Assembly (NCBI GenBank): GCA_020633205.1
Contig: JACKEB010000010.1
Coordinates: forward strand, 1,302,001 to 1,366,000
Reading direction: 5' to 3'
DNA: 64,000 bases
DNA from: Polyangiaceae bacterium
GTDB taxonomy: Bacteria; Myxococcota_A; Polyangia; Polyangiales; Polyangiaceae
In this document: positions 17,046 to 25,564 of the stretch, in pieces
Layout of the letters: the number at the start of each line of letters is the position of its first letter
How positions within the stretch are numbered: the stretch's first letter is position 1
Notes under the pieces: model-generated
The model's input: the letters and a program-made list of their open reading frames with translations, nothing else
The model's database searches: none
Told to the model about the DNA's origin: nothing
Translations under genes and position numbers: made by a program

Positions 17046-19688
17046 ATGAGCTCAAACATCACCCCCTCCAGTCCGTCTACGCTTGGACTCACCAACCGTG
17101 GCTGGCTGAGCACGGGATTCGTGGTGTTGATGTTGGCCATGAGCGCTCACGCGATGCTGGAGACGGCGCGCGACGCGCTCTTCTTGAGCCGCCTCAGCGC
17201 GGACCGCCTACCCCTGATGTACCTGCTGATGGGCGGGCTGGTGATTGGGGCTTCGTTCGTTCACGAACGTTGGTTCGCGAAGCTTCCGCGACGCGCGATG
17301 TTGATCGGCCTATGTCTGGTCGGCGCCGCTGGCAGCAGCGTGCTGTGGCTGCTTGCAGCCGCGAGAGACGTGTGGTTGCTCGGGGTGCTGTACGTCTGGA
17401 CGGGGACGCTCGCGACGCTGCTACTGCTCCAGTTCTGGTTGCTGGCGTCGGAACACTTCGATGTGCTCGACGCAAAGAAGAGCTACGCTCGACTCGCCGC
17501 GGGTGGTGTCGTGGGCGCGGTGCTCGGTGCGGCGCTTGCGCGCACGGCGCTCGCGTGGCTCCCGACCCGGCATCTAATTCTAGGCTCGGCGGCGCAGCTC
17601 GTACTCGCCGCCGGGCTGTTGGTGCATCGGAAGTCGGGGACATCAGCAGCCGAGTCTATTTCTGCGCGGGAATCTGTAGACAGCGACGCAGAGGGAGAAC
17701 CTGAGCAAGATGGCTACGCGTGGCGGGTGATTGGGCTCGTCGCGGCCCTCACGGTGGCGGCGACATTTGCTGACTTTCAGTTCAAGAGCGCCATCCAGAC
17801 ATCGCTTCCGAAGCACGAGCTCGCACCATTCTTGGCTTCCTTCGGTCTCGTAGTGAACCTCTTGGCGCTGGCATTCCAGCTGCTGATCGCGCCCTTCCTA
17901 CTGCGCCGTGTCGGCGTTGGACGCAGCCTACGCGTGCTGCCAGGTGCGCTGTTGCTTGGCGGCTTGGGCTCGATGCTCGTGCCGGGCCTATCCGGCACCG
18001 TCTTGCTCAAAGGCGCCGACGGCAGTCTGCGCCATGGCTTGCATCAGGCGGCGACGGAGATCCTATTCCTGCCGCTCAGTGGTCAAGAACGCAGCCGCAT
18101 CAAGACTTGGGTGGCGGCGCTTGGCAGGCGGGCGGCCCAGGCAGCGGGCTCGGTGCTCCTCTTGGCGCTGATTCCGCTGGCCAACGCTGAAATGACGGCG
18201 CGCGTCGGTTGCGTCGCTCTTAGCGCCTTTGCGCTCTGGGTGAGCTTCGGTCTGCAAGGCAAGTACGTCGAGCGGTTCCGCAATCGGATCCGCACGGGAA
18301 CGTTGTTTCAAACAGAGAACGCCCCTGAACCCGATAAGTATGCGTTGCTCATGCTCGTTGACGCCTTGAACTCGAAAGACTCCGAGGAGTCGATCGCTGC
18401 GCTTGGAATGCTGGCGCAGCTTGGGCGCACGGACCTCATCCCGGTCAACGCGCTGCAAGACTCGCGGCCCCGGGTGGTGCTCGAGGCCGTACGCTTGCTG
18501 CGCAACGACCCCCGCTCCGAGGTTCGGCAGGCGATCAGCGAGCTCGCGGAACACGCCTCACCAGAGGTTCGCGCCGCTTCGCTCCGTCACGCTCGAGCCA
18601 CGCGCTTCATGACCCGCATCATTCAGCCGCACCTGGCTGACGCCCACGCGGAGGTGCGCGGCGCCGCCAAGGTGCTCAGTTTGGTGCGCAAAGCGGCTCG
18701 GGGCTCGACCCGCGCATTCCGCTCCCTCCAGCGCCTGGGCGAGCGCGGAACCCCAGCGGAGAGGCTAGCCCTGGCCGCGCGTATCTCCGAGGTGCGCCCC
18801 AGCGGCGAAATCGCGAAGCGCCTAGCGGAGGATGCTCAGCGAAAGATCCGGGTCGCACTAGCCGACGGGCTCCTCCAGTGCCCGCGCGAGGAACACCTCG
18901 CGGCCTTGGTTCTGCTGCTCCTCGATCGAAAGGCCAGGCCCAGCGCGCGACGCGCCATGGTGCTCATTGGAGAGGCTGCACGAGACACACTTGTGCGAGC
19001 CCTGCGCTCGACGGAGACGGATCCTCAGATCCGACTACACATACCCCGTAGCCTCAGCAAGTTCCCTGAGACATCCGTCGCCGACCTCTTGCTGGAGCAG
19101 CTGGCTCGGGAGACGGACGAAGCGGTCAGCTACAAGCTGTTGCGGGCCCTCGGCGCCGCACGGAATCAAAATCCGGAGCATCTCCTCGACAAGCAGACAC
19201 TCGAAGCTTGTATCGAACATGAGCTCCAGCAGCTGCGCGAACATCGGATCGCGGCAAGTCGGCTGACGGCGCTGTTCGGCGCGGAACCTCGCGACGATGC
19301 AGCAGAGCTGCTGATCACGTTGATAGGTGAGAAGCGCGACCGAGCGTTGCTCCGCGTGTTCCGCGCCCTGCATATCTGGGGTCCAAACGAGCGGTTCGAG
19401 GAGCTGTACTTCGGTCTGACCCATGACGATTCCGGACTTCGCGCGGCGAGCCTCGAGGTGGCGTTGAACCTCTTGCCTGGCGAGTGGGGCGACGAAATCG
19501 CCCGCGGTATCGAGGGTCCGTTGGAGGAGCCTGAAGCTGTCGATCCGGAGAGCGTGCTCAGCTCGCTGAGCGAGGCGAGCGGCGTGCTTGGAGAATTCGC
19601 AAGGGAGCTGATGCGCCGGCTGCGGAGAGCGGAACAGGAGAGCGAGAGATACGAGGGAGAGCGAGACTTCGCCGATGTCGCAGAGTAA
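17046..19688 (+). CDS. Nucleotide-translocase-like MFS protein fused to HEAT repeats
   Basis: 881 residues from ATG 17046 (ATG 17022 and 16962 are in frame but outside the family start). Residues about 15-420 contain about 11-12 TM helices with features of ATP/ADP translocase (NTT/Npt) MFS proteins: ETARDALFLSRLSADRLPLMYL near the start and DFQFKSAIQTSLPKHELA in the middle. Residues about 450-850 are HEAT/Armadillo-type repeats (LRNDPRSEVRQAISELAEHASPEVRA is typical; written here only as a 20-plus residue region at about 515-545). NTT proteins with HEAT and cNMP domains occur in myxobacteria, where the substrate is not known. The cNMP-like part is a separate gene overlapping by 14 bases. Confidence 0.75.
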   Translation: MSSNITPSSPSTLGLTNRGWLSTGFVVLMLAMSAHAMLETARDALFLSRLSADRLPLMYLLMGGLVIGASFVHERWFAKLPRRAMLIGLCLVGAAGSSVLWLLAAARDVWLLGVLYVWTGTLATLLLLQFWLLASEHFDVLDAKKSYARLAAGGVVGAVLGAALARTALAWLPTRHLILGSAAQLVLAAGLLVHRKSGTSAAESISARESVDSDAEGEPEQDGYAWRVIGLVAALTVAATFADFQFKSAIQTSLPKHELAPFLASFGLVVNLLALAFQLLIAPFLLRRVGVGRSLRVLPGALLLGGLGSMLVPGLSGTVLLKGADGSLRHGLHQAATEILFLPLSGQERSRIKTWVAALGRRAAQAAGSVLLLALIPLANAEMTARVGCVALSAFALWVSFGLQGKYVERFRNRIRTGTLFQTENAPEPDKYALLMLVDALNSKDSEESIAALGMLAQLGRTDLIPVNALQDSRPRVVLEAVRLLRNDPRSEVRQAISELAEHASPEVRAASLRHARATRFMTRIIQPHLADAHAEVRGAAKVLSLVRKAARGSTRAFRSLQRLGERGTPAERLALAARISEVRPSGEIAKRLAEDAQRKIRVALADGLLQCPREEHLAALVLLLLDRKARPSARRAMVLIGEAARDTLVRALRSTETDPQIRLHIPRSLSKFPETSVADLLLEQLARETDEAVSYKLLRALGAARNQNPEHLLDKQTLEACIEHELQQLREHRIAASRLTALFGAEPRDDAAELLITLIGEKRDRALLRVFRALHIWGPNERFEELYFGLTHDDSGLRAASLEVALNLLPGEWGDEIARGIEGPLEEPEAVDPESVLSSLSEASGVLGEFARELMRRLRRAEQESERYEGERDFADVAE

Positions 19689-20523
19689 AAACAACGAACT
19701 AGTGAAGGCTCGTCTCGAGCGGAGCCTGGCGCTGAAGTCCTTTCCGCCCCTGGCCGAGCTCGACGAACGCGTCTTGATGGCGCTCGCTGGCCACGCCGAG
19801 CTTCGCCGCCTCAACGCGGGCGAGTACCTTCAGGGCGAGGCTCCAGGGCCTCGCGCGCTGCGTCTGGTGGTCTCTGGGAGCCTGGCCGACCGACAGGGGG
19901 GGGTCCGTTATCGAAAGCATCAACTCGTGGGTGGCCCTCAAGCGCTTGCGTTTGGGGAGCATCTCGGAGGCGCACTCGTTGCGGAGTCGGATGCGGTCCT
20001 GCTCGAGTTCGAAGATCGGGTGCTGGAAGCGCTGTTCGAGGACGAGTTCAGCGCCCTGGAGGCCATGCTCCGCGGGCTAGCGAGAGTACTGCGCAAGCAG
20101 AACGGCGCACACCAGCCGATCTCGAACTCGGTAGGAGATGGCGGAATGGGCCTCATCGAGCGCGTACAGCTACTCCACGCCTGTCCCGGGTTGGGGTCCC
20201 TGGGACTCGATATCCTCGCGGATCTCGGACTCGAGGGCGAGCTCTTGCAGCTCCGGTCGGGGCAAGCGTGGCAACCTCAGACGGGAAGCTACGCGGCGCT
20301 CCTGGCTGGAGAGTTGAAGCTGCACAGCTCCGGCAAGGCACGCGCACCGAGCCTCGTCGGGTGGCTGGATGCGCTGGCAGAAGCCACGAATCGCCCACGC
20401 TGGGTGGCTGCGGAACTCAGCACGCTGATGGTCTTCGACATAGAACGCCTGTGGGACCGGCTCGAGGATCATCCAGAGCAAGGTGTCGAGCTGGTGCGTT
20501 CTCTGTCGCGTCTGTTGGCCTGA
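19675..20523 (+). CDS. Cyclic-nucleotide-binding-like protein
   Basis: The 282-residue protein holds a cNMP/Crp-type beta roll at about residues 20-125 (LRRLNAGEYLQGEAPGPRAL, LRLVVSGSLADRQGG) followed by a second, shorter roll-like part (LELKLHSSGKAR). The phosphate-binding cassette signature (GE-x2-L-x5-R) is not intact (GEHLGGALVAES lacks the Arg), so it may have lost nucleotide binding. There is no DNA-binding HTH, so it is not a Crp-type factor. It overlaps the 3' end of the translocase-HEAT gene by 14 bases and probably is its soluble partner or sensor. Confidence 0.6.
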   Translation: MSQSKNNELVKARLERSLALKSFPPLAELDERVLMALAGHAELRRLNAGEYLQGEAPGPRALRLVVSGSLADRQGGVRYRKHQLVGGPQALAFGEHLGGALVAESDAVLLEFEDRVLEALFEDEFSALEAMLRGLARVLRKQNGAHQPISNSVGDGGMGLIERVQLLHACPGLGSLGLDILADLGLEGELLQLRSGQAWQPQTGSYAALLAGELKLHSSGKARAPSLVGWLDALAEATNRPRWVAAELSTLMVFDIERLWDRLEDHPEQGVELVRSLSRLLA

Positions 20524-20540
20524 GCGGACACAAAACAAGC

Positions 20541-20571
20541 CGGGGTGGCGAAGACACGCTCCGCCACCCCG
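20541..20571. terminator. Bidirectional terminator between convergent genes
   Basis: CGGGGTGGCG (20541-20550) pairs perfectly with CGCCACCCCG (20562-20571) across an 11-base loop. It lies between the cNMP-like gene and the oppositely oriented mscS gene. Confidence 0.75.
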
Positions 20572-20593
20572 AAAGGGAACCGGTCGATGGATG

Positions 20594-21451
20594 CTACTCG
20601 GCAGCTTCGGCTGACGCGTCGTTCTCCGCGTCGTCTGCGCGGTGGTAGACGACGGTTCGGGGAAACGGGATCTCCACGCCAGCATCGTCAAACGCTGCTT
20701 TGACCCGACGCCTGAGATCGCGTTCGACTTCGAACACCTTGCCACCACCCTCGTTCTGGATCTTGCAGAGCAACCTCACGCCTACGTCCGAAGCGTTCAA
20801 GCCAAGCACACCTTGCGCCTCCGGCGGCTCGAGGACGAGATCCGAGTGCTCTTCTGCCCACTCGCCCCCCACCTGTTCGAGCACCCGTAGCCCGCGCGCG
20901 ACGTCTTGCTCGTAGCTCACGCCCACCTCCACGATGGCGCGCGCCCAGCCACGATTGTAGTTTGCCACCGTCTTGATCTCCCCATTCGGGACGTAGAACA
21001 GTCTGCCGTCGAAGCTTCGCACCTGGGTCATGCGTAGCCCAACCGACTCAACGGTGCCGCGAGAGCCATCAATCTCGACGAGGTCCCCCTGAGCGAGCAC
21101 GCCATCGAGGATCAAGAAGAAGCCGCTCAAGCAGTCCTTGACCAGGGTTTGGGCGCCGAAACCAACCGCCAAGCCGAGTACCCCCGCACCAGCCAGCACA
21201 GTTCCGATCGGCACACCGACCTTGTCGAGCCCCGTGACGATAGCCACCCCAGCGAGCAAGACGAAGGTGAGCGTCTTGAGAATTGGCGCCAGCGTGACCG
21301 CGCGCGGATGACCTCGTCGATGCATGCTCCGAGCGACCATCCCCGCGGAAACCCGCGCGATCACCAAACCTACAGCGACAATCACGACAGCGTAGATGAT
21401 CCTCAAGATCACCTCGCTATGGCGATTGAAGAATGCGACCGCTTCGTTCAT
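20594..21451 (-). CDS. mscS: MscS-family mechanosensitive channel
   Basis: Inner-membrane channel that opens on turgor to release solutes after osmotic downshock. The 285-residue protein matches small MscS: three TM helices (about 15-35, 53-72, 82-105), the pore helix with GLAVGFGAQTLVKDCLSGFF (about 92-111), the beta domain (GDLVEIDGSRGTVESVGLRM, RLFYVPNGEIKTVANYNRG) and the cytoplasmic vestibule. Its ATG overlaps the stop of the universal-stress gene by 4 bases, so the two are one operon. Family-level call is firm; which MscS subtype is not. Confidence 0.92.
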   Translation of the reverse strand: MNEAVAFFNRHSEVILRIIYAVVIVAVGLVIARVSAGMVARSMHRRGHPRAVTLAPILKTLTFVLLAGVAIVTGLDKVGVPIGTVLAGAGVLGLAVGFGAQTLVKDCLSGFFLILDGVLAQGDLVEIDGSRGTVESVGLRMTQVRSFDGRLFYVPNGEIKTVANYNRGWARAIVEVGVSYEQDVARGLRVLEQVGGEWAEEHSDLVLEPPEAQGVLGLNASDVGVRLLCKIQNEGGGKVFEVERDLRRRVKAAFDDAGVEIPFPRTVVYHRADDAENDASAEAAE

Positions 21452-22098
21452 CGCTGCGCCCCCATGGGAAAGACGAGCGGGTGATTCGGATGTTGCCGTA
21501 CGTTGCGCCCGACGAAGTGATAGGCGTGAGGTCGATCATGGCGCTGATGGTTTGCACACCACAGCTTCTGAAACCCGGACGCTTGGCGAATGCTCAGGCA
21601 ATCCGGACAAGCCGGCTCGATCTTCGGGACATCGGGAGCATTGTGCACGACGAGCACGGGAACGCTGCACGCACGTATCACGTGCTCCGCGACGGAGCCG
21701 AGCAGTAGGCGAGAGAGCCCTTTACGCCCGTGGGTACCCACGACGACGAGCTCCGCCTCCAGGTCTGCCTCGAGCTCCCGGATCACCTCCGTGGGCTCAC
21801 CCACCATCACGTGCAGAGCACACGGAGGTATCGACTCCTCACTCGGCCAGGCCCCTCGTAGCCGTTCGATCTCCCCCTCGACCACCGAGCGTACCCGGCT
21901 GACGGCTTCTTCCCGATTTAGGGACTGCGAGCCTTCGGGGAGATCGAGAATCACCCCATCCATGTGCCCGCGAGCGACGTGGACCAGGTGCGCTGCCAAA
22001 CCGTAACGCTGCGCGGCGCGCAGCCCTTCGGACAGCACTCTGGGCATCAGTTCTTTGAGATCAATGGCGACCAGCGCCGTGCGAATTGGTTGGGTCAT
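21448..22098 (-). CDS. Universal stress protein with a C-terminal Cys/His tail
   Basis: From ATG 22098 (GAGGAGGAAACC just before it) 216 residues. Residues 1-150 are a UspA domain with the ATP-binding pattern G-x2-G-x9-G-S (GTHGRKGLSRLLLGS). The last 59 residues are an unusual addition: C164-x2-C167, C181-x2-H184 and His187, 191 and 194 could bind zinc. UspA proteins help cells survive stress by unknown ATP-linked means. It is translationally coupled to the channel gene downstream (ATGA overlap). No clear sigma-54 element is before it; two hairpins separate it from the next usp gene. Confidence 0.88.
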   Translation of the reverse strand: MTQPIRTALVAIDLKELMPRVLSEGLRAAQRYGLAAHLVHVARGHMDGVILDLPEGSQSLNREEAVSRVRSVVEGEIERLRGAWPSEESIPPCALHVMVGEPTEVIRELEADLEAELVVVGTHGRKGLSRLLLGSVAEHVIRACSVPVLVVHNAPDVPKIEPACPDCLSIRQASGFQKLWCANHQRHDRPHAYHFVGRNVRQHPNHPLVFPMGAQR

Positions 22099-22184
22099 GG
22101 TTTCCTCCTCGCGCACCCGTGAGGGCCGCGCAGGTCATCAGCGGAGCTGACGCCACGCGTCGCGCATTGTTGAATTGTTGCTTG

Positions 22185-22233
22185 TTCGCGCCTCCCCGGC
22201 GCGAATCGTTCTGTGTTCGCGCCTGCGCGCGAA
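22185..22233. repeat. Twin stem-loops between two usp genes
   Basis: TTCGCGC...GCGCGAA occurs twice: 22185-22205 (loop of 7) and 22216-22233 (loop of 4). Downstream of the 22748 usp gene; they could stop transcription or protect the mRNA end. Confidence 0.6.
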
Positions 22234-22238
22234 TCGGC

Positions 22239-22748
22239 TTACTCGCCTGACGCGCGAGCGCCTTCGGGCGCGATGCGGACTAGTTCGCGAACCGGTTCGC
22301 GACGTGGCACCAAGATGACGCCGCAACTGCACAGGCGCGCCAGGCTTTGCGCCAGTGCACCAGTCTCCGACTCGGCGTCGTCGCCGACACCGACCACGAT
22401 CTTCTCGATCTCTTCCGTGCGGATCATGGTGCACAGCTGACGTTCGTCGCCGGTAAAGACCTGACCGTGGATCAGGGCGTGGCGCTGCTCCCCGAAGCGC
22501 CCGAGAAAGCGCAGCAAGTCCGCGGCATCGCCGTCGCCAGCCTCACGCCAGAGCACCACCCGCAGCGTCTTGGTCGCCTTACCCGGTTGTTTCAACACCC
22601 AGCGCACGGCTCGCTCTGCAGCGTCGCTGAGATCGATGGGGATCAGAACCTTCGTCAGACTTCCCGACGGCTCCTTCGAGAGCAACTCCACTGGCGCGGC
22701 CGCCACTTCCGACGATCGGTCGCCTACTGAGGACTTTCGCTGCGTCAT
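22239..22748 (-). CDS. Universal-stress-like protein
   Basis: 169 residues from ATG 22748. The UspA-like fold begins at residue 32 (LTKVLIPIDLSDAAERAVRW) and continues to IVVGVGDDAESETGALAQSL, with the ATP motif weakened (G-V-G-D-D in place of G-T-H-G). So it may be a non-ATP-binding UspA. The first 30 residues are polar and poorly conserved, so a GTG at 22706 is another possible start. A sigma-54 element sits directly upstream with the ATG 13 bases from its -12 C. Confidence 0.75.
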   Translation of the reverse strand: MTQRKSSVGDRSSEVAAAPVELLSKEPSGSLTKVLIPIDLSDAAERAVRWVLKQPGKATKTLRVVLWREAGDGDAADLLRFLGRFGEQRHALIHGQVFTGDERQLCTMIRTEEIEKIVVGVGDDAESETGALAQSLARLCSCGVILVPRREPVRELVRIAPEGARASGE

Positions 22749-22759
22749 GCTTCTACAGA

Positions 22760-22776
22760 TGCAGGCTCCGGGCCAA
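22760..22776 (-). promoter_or_regulatory. Sigma-54 promoter for the 22748 usp gene
   Basis: Minus-strand TTGGCCCG-GAGC-CTGCA has the invariant GG-N10-GC and two changes from consensus. The predicted start lies next to the ATG (A at +2). Confidence 0.6.
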
Positions 22777-22915
22777 GGAGCACCTCGGTCGTTGACTAAT
22801 CGTTGCGAAGGGAATCAGCGCAGTTGTCCTCAGGATCGTCGACTTTTCCACATGACAAACTTTCGAGCTCGCGAAGCGCGCCGATTGCCCGTGGCGAAGT
22901 GTGGCGTTTTTCCCC

Positions 22916-23194
22916 CTACGTGACAGGGTGACCGACCACCCAGCGCGCGTTCGGCTCGAATCCGGCCGTCGTAGGATCGCCTTCGAAGCGCAACGCGCCC
23001 GCCGCAGTCAACGCCTCAACGGCGTCCTCCGCCTGAGCCATCGACATGCCGAGTTCACGGCAAATCAAGTCGCGAATTGCAGTCTTTCCGCGCACGTAGC
23101 CGCAAGCGTCGATGCTCCCGATGTGCTGACTCAACCAGCGCGCGAGTTCGTGAACTCTGGGGGGGCTTGAAACGATTGGATGAAACTGATTCAT
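22916..23194 (-). CDS. Small conserved-looking protein of unknown function
   Basis: 92 residues from ATG 23194. It looks like a compact winged-helix-type fold: VHELARWLSQHIGSIDACGY, then TAIRDLICRELGMSMAQAED and a C-terminal strand/turn (ARWVVGHPVT). No family recognised. The frame runs further upstream to 23383 but through the divergent promoter region, so the start is set by the sigma-54 element at 23207-23223. Neighbours are stress genes; a regulator role is only a guess. Confidence 0.6.
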   Translation of the reverse strand: MNQFHPIVSSPPRVHELARWLSQHIGSIDACGYVRGKTAIRDLICRELGMSMAQAEDAVEALTAAGALRFEGDPTTAGFEPNARWVVGHPVT

Positions 23195-23206
23195 ACCTGC
23201 GATCGA

Positions 23207-23223
23207 TGCAGCATGCGTGCCGT
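23207..23223 (-). promoter_or_regulatory. Sigma-54 promoter for the 23194 gene
   Basis: Minus-strand ACGGCACG-CATG-CTGCA has intact GGCACG and TGCA with GG-N10-GC. The ATG A is 14 bases from the -12 C (at +3), so the mRNA would be leaderless. Confidence 0.65.
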
Positions 23224-23239
23224 TGGAACGATGTGTGCA
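23223..23239 (+). promoter_or_regulatory. Sigma-54 promoter for the 23283 gene
   Basis: TTGGAACG-ATGT-GTGCA, GG-N10-GC. It abuts the opposite-strand promoter at 23207-23223, sharing base 23223. Predicted start near 23250, followed by AAAGGAA and the ATG at 23283. Confidence 0.55.
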
Positions 23240-23282
23240 GTTCCCTCCTCGAGTTTTCCGCAAAGAAAGGAACCCAGGCACC

Positions 23283-23450
23283 ATGCAGGACAATGACAAG
23301 ATGATCCCACCGACGGATCTGCCGAAACGCACCGAGCCGCAACCCAATGAGAACCCAGGACGGGAGCCTGTCCCGTCTCCCAAGCCGAAGGTCGCCCCGA
23401 CGAAACCCCCGGGCGCGCCGGTGCCGATGCGAGACGAAGTACCTCGCTAG
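23283..23450 (+). CDS. Small Pro-rich protein, unknown
   Basis: 55 residues from ATG 23283, with AAAGGAA 12 bases before it and a strong terminator 44 bases after its stop. The product is hydrophilic and rich in Pro, Lys and Glu (DNDKMIPPTDLPKRTEP), so it is probably disordered. Support comes from the promoter-RBS-terminator layout, not from a family. Confidence is moderate. Confidence 0.5.
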   Translation: MQDNDKMIPPTDLPKRTEPQPNENPGREPVPSPKPKVAPTKPPGAPVPMRDEVPR

Positions 23451-23493
23451 CCCGCAACTCGGAAACAACCAAGCGCGAGTCACGAGAATGCGC

Positions 23494-23526
23494 AAACGCC
23501 GGCCCGGAAATTCCGGGTCGGCGTTT
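23494..23526 (+). terminator. Rho-independent terminator
   Basis: AAACGCCGGCCCGGAA pairs with TTCCGGGTCGGCGTTT through a nearly perfect stem with one G-T, followed by GTTTTGT. It ends the 23283 transcript. Confidence 0.9.
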
Positions 23527-23608
23527 GTTTTGTAGGGCCCCGCGTTGCAAAGGGGGCGGTGTAGGGGCGGTATTCTTGGGCGAGGTCGCTGCGTGGAGGC
23601 AGCGACCT

Positions 23609-23995
23609 TCAGCCAGTAGCGGAGAGGCTTACCAATCGCGCGAGCTCGGCGAACAGCAGCCGCGGACGCAGCGGCTTCGGGAGCACCGCGGCGGCGCCTT
23701 TCCGCAGGATTAGATCATGGTTCAGCTTCGGATGAAGCGCTGAGACGACTACTGCAGGGATCCCCTGCTGCAGAAGGGCAGGCAAGGCATCGAGTCCACT
23801 CAGGCGAGGCATGTCAAGGTCGGTCACCACCACGTCCGGGCGCGGGTCAAACTGGATTCGTTCAACCAGCGCCTGGCCGTCGACCACGCTTTCCACGCGG
23901 AACCCCCGACGCTCAAGAGCGCGTCGCAGGAGTGTCCGCGTGTCCTCGTCGTCGTCAGCGATGAGTACTAGCGGTCCTACTTCGCTCATGTTCAA
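23609..23995 (-). CDS. Stand-alone response regulator receiver
   Basis: 128 residues, one REC domain: acidic triad in LIADDDEDTRTLLRRAL, phospho-Asp in VVVTDLDMPRLSGLDAL, Lys in VLPKPLRPRLL. No output domain. Start is 3 bases after the NtrC-type gene, so it is coexpressed with it and may act as a phosphate sink or accessory receiver in that pathway. Confidence 0.9.
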   Translation of the reverse strand: MNMSEVGPLVLIADDDEDTRTLLRRALERRGFRVESVVDGQALVERIQFDPRPDVVVTDLDMPRLSGLDALPALLQQGIPAVVVSALHPKLNHDLILRKGAAAVLPKPLRPRLLFAELARLVSLSATG

Positions 23996-23998
23996 TCG

Positions 23999-25564
23999 CT
24001 ATGCTTGGGTTGACTCCGCGCTCTTCGCAGCCTTGTCGCGAGCTTCGTAGCGATCCAGCTTGCGATAGAGCGTCCGGCGATCGAGGCCGAGAATCTTCGC
24101 TGCCTGCGTCTTGTTGCCTTGGACCGCCTTCAGCACACGGCGGATGTAGCGTTCCTCCAGCGCGTCCAGGGTGAGCATTTGCTCCGGGTTCTCGCCACCC
24201 ATGACGACCTGATCCGAGCGGAACGTCTTGATCTTCTCCGGTAGGTCCTCGACGGTGATCTTGTCGAAGCGAGCCATCGCCACCGCGCGTTCGACCACGT
24301 TCTCCAGCTCACGCACGTTGCCCGGCCAGTCATACTCGAGGAAGCGCGCCGCAACGGCAGGCGCAAACCCCGTGACCTGGCGACCGCTGCGATCAGCGAC
24401 ACGTCTAAGGACGTGCTCCGCCAACAGGAGGATGTCGTTGCCTCGTGTTCTCAGTGGCGGCGGACGTAGGCGAATCACGTTGATCCGGTAGTAAAGATCT
24501 TCACGGAAACGGCCCTGCTTCACCTCGGTCTCGATGTCGCGATTGGTCGCGGCGACGATCCGCGTGTCGAAGTCGAGCTCCTTCGTTCCGCCCACTGGGC
24601 GCACCTTGCGCTCCTGCAGCGCACGCAGCAGCTTGACCTGCATCTCGAGAGACATCTCGCCCACCTCATCGAGGAAGAGCGTTCCGCCGTTCGCTTCGCG
24701 CATCAGGCCGTCGCGCGAGAGCTTCGCGTCAGTGAACGCTCCTCGAACGTGGCCGAAGAGTTCGCTCTCCAGCAAGTTCGACGGCAGCGCCGCGCAGTTG
24801 ATCGCGACGAAGGGGCCGTGCCGACGAGGGCTGCGGGCGTGAATTGCGCGCGCCACAAGCTCCTTTCCGGTGCCGCTCTCGCCCGTGATCAGCACGCTTG
24901 CTTCGCTGCCAGCTACGCGATTGATCACCTCACCTAGCTCACGCATCGGCTCGCTCTGACCAATCAGACCCTCGAGCGACGCGGCGCCCCCAGCGCCCTC
25001 ACGCAGGCGAGCCAACTCGCGATGAAGCTCCGAGTGCTGAGCAGCGCGACGCACGGCGTGGGCCAGCAGCTCAGCGTCGATCGGCTTGCTGATGAAATCG
25101 TGGGCGCCTGCGCGGATCGCACCGACTGCGGTCTCCATGCTGCCAAACGCGGTGATGACTACCACTGGAGTGTTGGGGCGGTTCTCGACGACCCATCGAC
25201 ACAGGTCGAGGCCGCTCTCCCCTCCCAGCTGAACGTCACACACGACCACCTCGAAGTCGTGCTGGTTCAGGGCGGCGAAGGCCTCCTCGGAGTTGGTCGC
25301 GGTCTGTGCTCGAAAGCCTGCTCGCTCGAGTTGCTTGAGCACGAGCTTGCCCATCTCGACGTCGTCATCGACGAACAGCACGGCGCTGCGTGTTTCCTTA
25401 CGGATTTCCTGAATGTCGCTCTGCTTGGGTTCAGGAGCAACAGGTTCCTTGTTCAAGACCGACGATGCGGGCTGAGGTTCTTCGATCGCATCACGCGAGT
25501 TATTGGTGTCCGGTTCGTCATTGGGCGTTGTGGCATCCAGCAGCATGGTGAGGCGCTCTCGCAA
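23999..25564 (-). CDS. NtrC-family sigma-54-dependent response regulator
   Basis: 521 residues. A polar N-terminal stretch of about 60 residues is followed by REC (about 62-180; phospho-Asp in VVVCDVQLGGESGLDL), an AAA+ domain (about 205-435) with Walker A GESGTGKELV, the sigma-54-contacting GAFTDA loop, Walker B FLDEVGEM, and a Fis-type HTH (TQAAKILGLDRRTLYRKLDR). It would activate sigma-54 RNA polymerase. No cognate kinase is adjacent; the kinases 5-10 kb away are candidates. The nearby sigma-54 promoters make it the obvious activator, which is inference. Confidence 0.95.
   Translation of the reverse strand: MRERLTMLLDATTPNDEPDTNNSRDAIEEPQPASSVLNKEPVAPEPKQSDIQEIRKETRSAVLFVDDDVEMGKLVLKQLERAGFRAQTATNSEEAFAALNQHDFEVVVCDVQLGGESGLDLCRWVVENRPNTPVVVITAFGSMETAVGAIRAGAHDFISKPIDAELLAHAVRRAAQHSELHRELARLREGAGGAASLEGLIGQSEPMRELGEVINRVAGSEASVLITGESGTGKELVARAIHARSPRRHGPFVAINCAALPSNLLESELFGHVRGAFTDAKLSRDGLMREANGGTLFLDEVGEMSLEMQVKLLRALQERKVRPVGGTKELDFDTRIVAATNRDIETEVKQGRFREDLYYRINVIRLRPPPLRTRGNDILLLAEHVLRRVADRSGRQVTGFAPAVAARFLEYDWPGNVRELENVVERAVAMARFDKITVEDLPEKIKTFRSDQVVMGGENPEQMLTLDALEERYIRRVLKAVQGNKTQAAKILGLDRRTLYRKLDRYEARDKAAKSAESTQA

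Noticed and set aside
22099..22154. Sigma-54 element before the 22098 usp gene
   Set aside because: Only GTGGCGTC-type match with GC but poor flanks; too weak.
23194..23383. Longer version of the 23194 gene
   Set aside because: It would run over both promoters and the opposite gene.
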